64,000 nt of DNA, taken from assembly GCA_018261905.1 (NCBI GenBank), contig JAGTRU010000045.1:1-64000 (forward strand), read 5' to 3'. The number at the start of each line of letters is the position of its first letter. Position 1 is the first letter of the stretch. The notes beneath the pieces were generated by a model. The model saw only the letters and a list, made by a program, of their open reading frames with translations. It did no database searches and was not told the origin of the DNA. This document shows, one piece after another, positions 61,881 to 64,000 of the stretch. The translations under genes and the position numbers were made by a program. Source of the stretch: Pseudomonadota bacterium. GTDB lineage: Bacteria; Pseudomonadota; Gammaproteobacteria; Burkholderiales; Rhodocyclaceae.

Positions 61881-61966
61881 GTTGCCTAGGATCGAGTTGC
61901 CTAGGATCGAGTGAGCGGCGCAGTTTTGCCTTTGCTCGATCCTAATAGCTGAATCCTCGATCCTAG
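61881..61966. repeat. AGGATCGAG hairpin element, ferredoxin-nifT gap
   Basis: The left part has TTGCCTAGGATCGAG twice in tandem (61882-61911), the right part CTCGATCCTAATAG and CCTCGATCCTAG in the opposite sense (61935-61966). A loop of about 20 bases (GCGCAGTTTTGCCTTTG) lies between. The right end includes the nifT stop codon. The same loop words and arms recur in the next two gaps. Confidence 0.85.
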
Positions 61967-62190
61967 TCTTCTGCAGCGCCGAGTCGCCTGGCTCGCACCG
62001 AGATCGGCAGGCGGGCTGGTTTGGCGATGGGGTCGACGTAGTAACTGCCACCGTTTTCCAGCTTCAGTTCGCCACCCCATTTTTCCGGGGTATCGAACTC
62101 GATGGAATCGATGGCAGCTTCCAGGTCGCGCTTCGGCAAATAAAACACCAGCCCACCGGCAGCGTTCTGACGAATCATGATGTTAGCCAT
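61963..62190 (-). CDS. nifT: NifT/FixU
   Basis: 75 residues. The family N-terminus MANIMIRQNAAGGLVFYLPK and GGSYYVDPIAKP are present. The role of NifT is not firmly known; it sits after nifK in most clusters and has a minor effect on nitrogenase maturation. The stop codon overlaps the hairpin element that follows. Confidence 0.93.
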   Translation of the reverse strand: MANIMIRQNAAGGLVFYLPKRDLEAAIDSIEFDTPEKWGGELKLENGGSYYVDPIAKPARLPISVRARRLGAAED

Positions 62191-62209
62191 TGTTGCAACT
62201 CCTTGAGTT

Positions 62210-62300
62210 GCAGGATCGAGTTGTTAGGATCGAGGATCGAGTAGGCGTCCGGCTTTTGCTTTTGCCCACTCGATCCTAATAACTAACTCCTCGATCCTGC
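62210..62300. repeat. AGGATCGAG hairpin element, nifT-nifK gap
   Basis: Outer arms GCAGGATCGAG (62210-62220) and CTCGATCCTGC (62290-62300) are perfect complements. Inner arms AGGATCGAGT (62233-62242) and ACTCGATCCT (62268-62277) pair as well. The loop TCCGGCTTTTGCTTTTGCC resembles those of the other two elements. As RNA it makes a two-tier stem just downstream of nifK. Confidence 0.9.
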
Positions 62301-62305
62301 AGTCA

Positions 62306-63874
62306 TTACCGAACCAGATCGTGGTTGTAGTCGGTCGTACCCATGCCGCGGGTCTGGTCGTCGAGACGTTCCAGGACAGCGTTGGTCAGGGTGGTCAGGA
62401 CGTACATGGCACCTTCGTAGCCCAGCGTGGTCATGCGATGCAGGTGGTGACGGTCGAAGATCGGGAAGCCGATGCGGATCAGCGGAACTTCGAACTCTTC
62501 ACCCTTGTGCAGCGTGTCGCGCTGGATGTACTTGCCGTAGCTGTTGCCGACCAGGAAATCCGGCTTGTCGGTGAAGCACAGGCTGCGCAGGTGCCACAGG
62601 TCAGCACCCGGATAGACCTTGGCGCCGACGCCGTAGGGCGAGGAAGCCAGCAGTTTTTCCATGGCCTTGCCCCACTTCTTGGAGCCGTTGTTGCTGACGA
62701 CGTGGGTCGGTTCGATACCGAATTCCATCATCATCTTGACCATGCCCATGACGAAGTCCGGATCGCCGTAGATGGCCATCTTCTTGCCGTGCAGCCAGGC
62801 GTGCGAGTCGGTCATCATGTCGACCAGGCGGCCGCGTTCCAGGGAGATGGAGGCGGGGACCGGCTTGCCGGTGACTTCGGAAATCTTTTGCAGGAATTCG
62901 TCGGTCCATTCAACACCCATCGGGATGTTGAGCTTCGGCACTTCATGGTTCCAGGTGCCTTCGACGAATTTCTTCGTCTTGTCGAGTTGCATCGGCTGGA
63001 TCAGGAAGGTGGTGATGGCGTTCGGCGCATCCTTGACTTCGTCGATCGTCGTGCCGCCGGCGTACATGCGGAATTCGCCGTCAGCCGGGGTGTCGAGGAT
63101 TTCTTCCGGATCGGAGAGCATCGTGTAAGCGACGTCCATTTCCTTCATGTAGCGCTTGATGATGCGGAAGTTGCCGAGGTAGGTTTCGAAACCGGGCACG
63201 AAGTTGATCTTGCCGTTCGAACCGACAACCTTGCCTTCCATGCTGTTCAGCGTGAAGTACTTGAGGATGCCTTCTTCCATGTTGTCCCAGCCGGTGACGT
63301 GCGAGCCGACGAAAGACGGGGTGTGCGCGAAGGGAACCGGGAAATCCTTGTCCAGGTTGCCTTCCTTGCGGGCGTTACCGATGAAGGCGTTCAAGTCATC
63401 ACCGATAACTTCGGCGATACAGGTCGTCGACATCGCGATCATTTCCGCGCCGTAGAGCTTGGTGGCGTTGGCCAGACCTTCATGCACGTTCTTCTGACCA
63501 CCGAACACGGCGGCATCTTCCGTCATCGAGTCGGCGATGATGGCGATCGGCTCTTTGAAGTGACGGTTGAAGTAGGTGCGGAAGTAGGCGATACAGCCTT
63601 GCGAGCCGTGGATGTACACCAGGGTCTTGGCAAAACCCAGCGAGCACAGGGCGGAGCCGAGCGGCTGGCAGGCCTTGGCGGGGTTGATGGTCAGGGCTTC
63701 GCGCTTGAAGTTGAGGTCCTGATATTCCTGGGTGGTCGTCCAGGCGAAGGTTTCGGCGACCTTGTCGGCGCTGTGACCTTCTTCGAACTGGGCACGCTTG
63801 TTCGAGATGGTGGCTTTGTAGTCATCATCGCGGAAGAGCGGGAAACACGGCTTGATCTTATCTACGGTTTGCAT
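62306..63874 (-). CDS. nifK: Nitrogenase molybdenum-iron protein beta chain
   Basis: 522 residues from the ATG at 63874, preceded by AAGGAGATCAAG. P-cluster ligands Cys69 (KACQPLG), Cys94 (GSQGCIAYF) and the Cys of STTCIAE are in place. It pairs with NifD to form the alpha2beta2 dinitrogenase that reduces N2 to ammonia. nifD and nifH should lie just beyond the right edge of the window. The gene is on the minus strand, followed by nifT and the ferredoxin gene. Confidence 0.97.
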   Translation of the reverse strand: MQTVDKIKPCFPLFRDDDYKATISNKRAQFEEGHSADKVAETFAWTTTQEYQDLNFKREALTINPAKACQPLGSALCSLGFAKTLVYIHGSQGCIAYFRTYFNRHFKEPIAIIADSMTEDAAVFGGQKNVHEGLANATKLYGAEMIAMSTTCIAEVIGDDLNAFIGNARKEGNLDKDFPVPFAHTPSFVGSHVTGWDNMEEGILKYFTLNSMEGKVVGSNGKINFVPGFETYLGNFRIIKRYMKEMDVAYTMLSDPEEILDTPADGEFRMYAGGTTIDEVKDAPNAITTFLIQPMQLDKTKKFVEGTWNHEVPKLNIPMGVEWTDEFLQKISEVTGKPVPASISLERGRLVDMMTDSHAWLHGKKMAIYGDPDFVMGMVKMMMEFGIEPTHVVSNNGSKKWGKAMEKLLASSPYGVGAKVYPGADLWHLRSLCFTDKPDFLVGNSYGKYIQRDTLHKGEEFEVPLIRIGFPIFDRHHLHRMTTLGYEGAMYVLTTLTNAVLERLDDQTRGMGTTDYNHDLVR

Positions 63875-63939
63875 CTTGATCTCCTTCGCCCGCACCACCT
63901 ATCTGTGGATACGGGCGTAAGTTGTACAAAGGCGAGAGC

Positions 63940-64000
63940 GAGTTATTAGGATCGAGGATCGAGGATCGAGTGGTGTTGGTCTTGCCTTTGCCTACTCGAT
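63940..64000. repeat. AGGATCGAG element in the nifD-nifK gap, cut by window edge
   Basis: TTATTAGGATCGAG followed by two further GGATCGAG units (63944-63970) and the loop GTCTTGCCTTTGCC, then CTACTCGAT at the edge. This is the left two-thirds of the same hairpin element as in the nifT-nifK and ferredoxin-nifT gaps. The right arm is outside the window. Confidence 0.8.

Noticed and set aside
61881..64000. AGGATCGAG repeats as a CRISPR array or an integration-host-type site array
   Set aside because: Units are tandem without spacers and occur as opposite arms of hairpins within operon gaps.

Overview
The window looks like chromosomal DNA of a high-GC, free-living betaproteobacterium. The best guess is a diazotrophic, aromatic-degrading member of the Rhodocyclales, such as Dechloromonas, Azonexus or a relative. 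The reasons are the mix of a multicomponent phenol hydroxylase with a meta-cleavage pathway, a molybdenum nitrogenase cluster, BamC, RlmD and TilS housekeeping genes of betaproteobacterial type, and a very large set of PAS and c-di-GMP signalling proteins. The genus is an inference; no database search was possible.

Region 1 (1-12544) is phenol catabolism. The window opens inside dmpN. It continues with dmpO, dmpP and the ferredoxin dmpQ, then a convergent GntR regulator, then a separately promoted lower pathway: dmpB, a GlcG-like gene, dmpC, dmpD, dmpE, an extra SDR gene, dmpF, dmpG, dmpH, dmpI. Together these take phenol to catechol, open the ring between C2 and C3 and yield pyruvate and acetyl-CoA. 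Two gaps in the upper part hold elaborate inverted and tandem repeats.

Region 2 (12811-19569) is a four-gene envelope cluster: a YCF48-like lipoprotein, an RND/MMPL transporter, a DUF1302 protein and a DUF1329 protein. It is closed by a strong terminator. Its link to the phenol genes suggests traffic of a hydrophobic compound, but the function is unknown.

Region 3 (19570-37000) is mixed housekeeping: an mreB without mreC, tRNA-Arg(CCT), uup, two HDOD proteins around a metallohydrolase, accA-tilS-dapA-bamC-metallohydrolase, a Pro/Ala-rich lipoprotein, rlmD, a Bax-inhibitor-like membrane protein, tRNA-Ser(TGA), flaG and an iron alcohol dehydrogenase.

Region 4 (37149-51005) is the most striking part. 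Eight same-strand genes, mostly joined by 4-bp overlaps, encode a REC-PAS-GGDEF-EAL-REC protein, a PAS/GAF histidine kinase, a REC-HD-GYP phosphodiesterase, a response regulator, an MglA-like small GTPase, a second kinase, a REC-(MshEN-like)-PilB/GspE ATPase fusion and a hemerythrin-PAS kinase. This reads as one c-di-GMP, phosphorelay and GTPase module acting on a type IV pilus-like motor. A 125-bp element with perfect 19-bp terminal inverted repeats sits before the last gene.

Region 5 (51139-64000, mostly minus strand) is nitrogen fixation: nifK-nifT-ferredoxin-nifY-small gene-LRV-unknown gene, and a separate nifV-nifP-unknown-nifW-nifZ-nifM operon with a good sigma-54 promoter and a NifA-type upstream site. 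Between them lie a thiopurine methyltransferase gene, a two-component pair and an SRPBCC protein gene. Hairpin-forming repeats built on AGGATCGAG occupy every gap around nifK, nifT and the ferredoxin gene, and share a word with the repeats in the phenol region.
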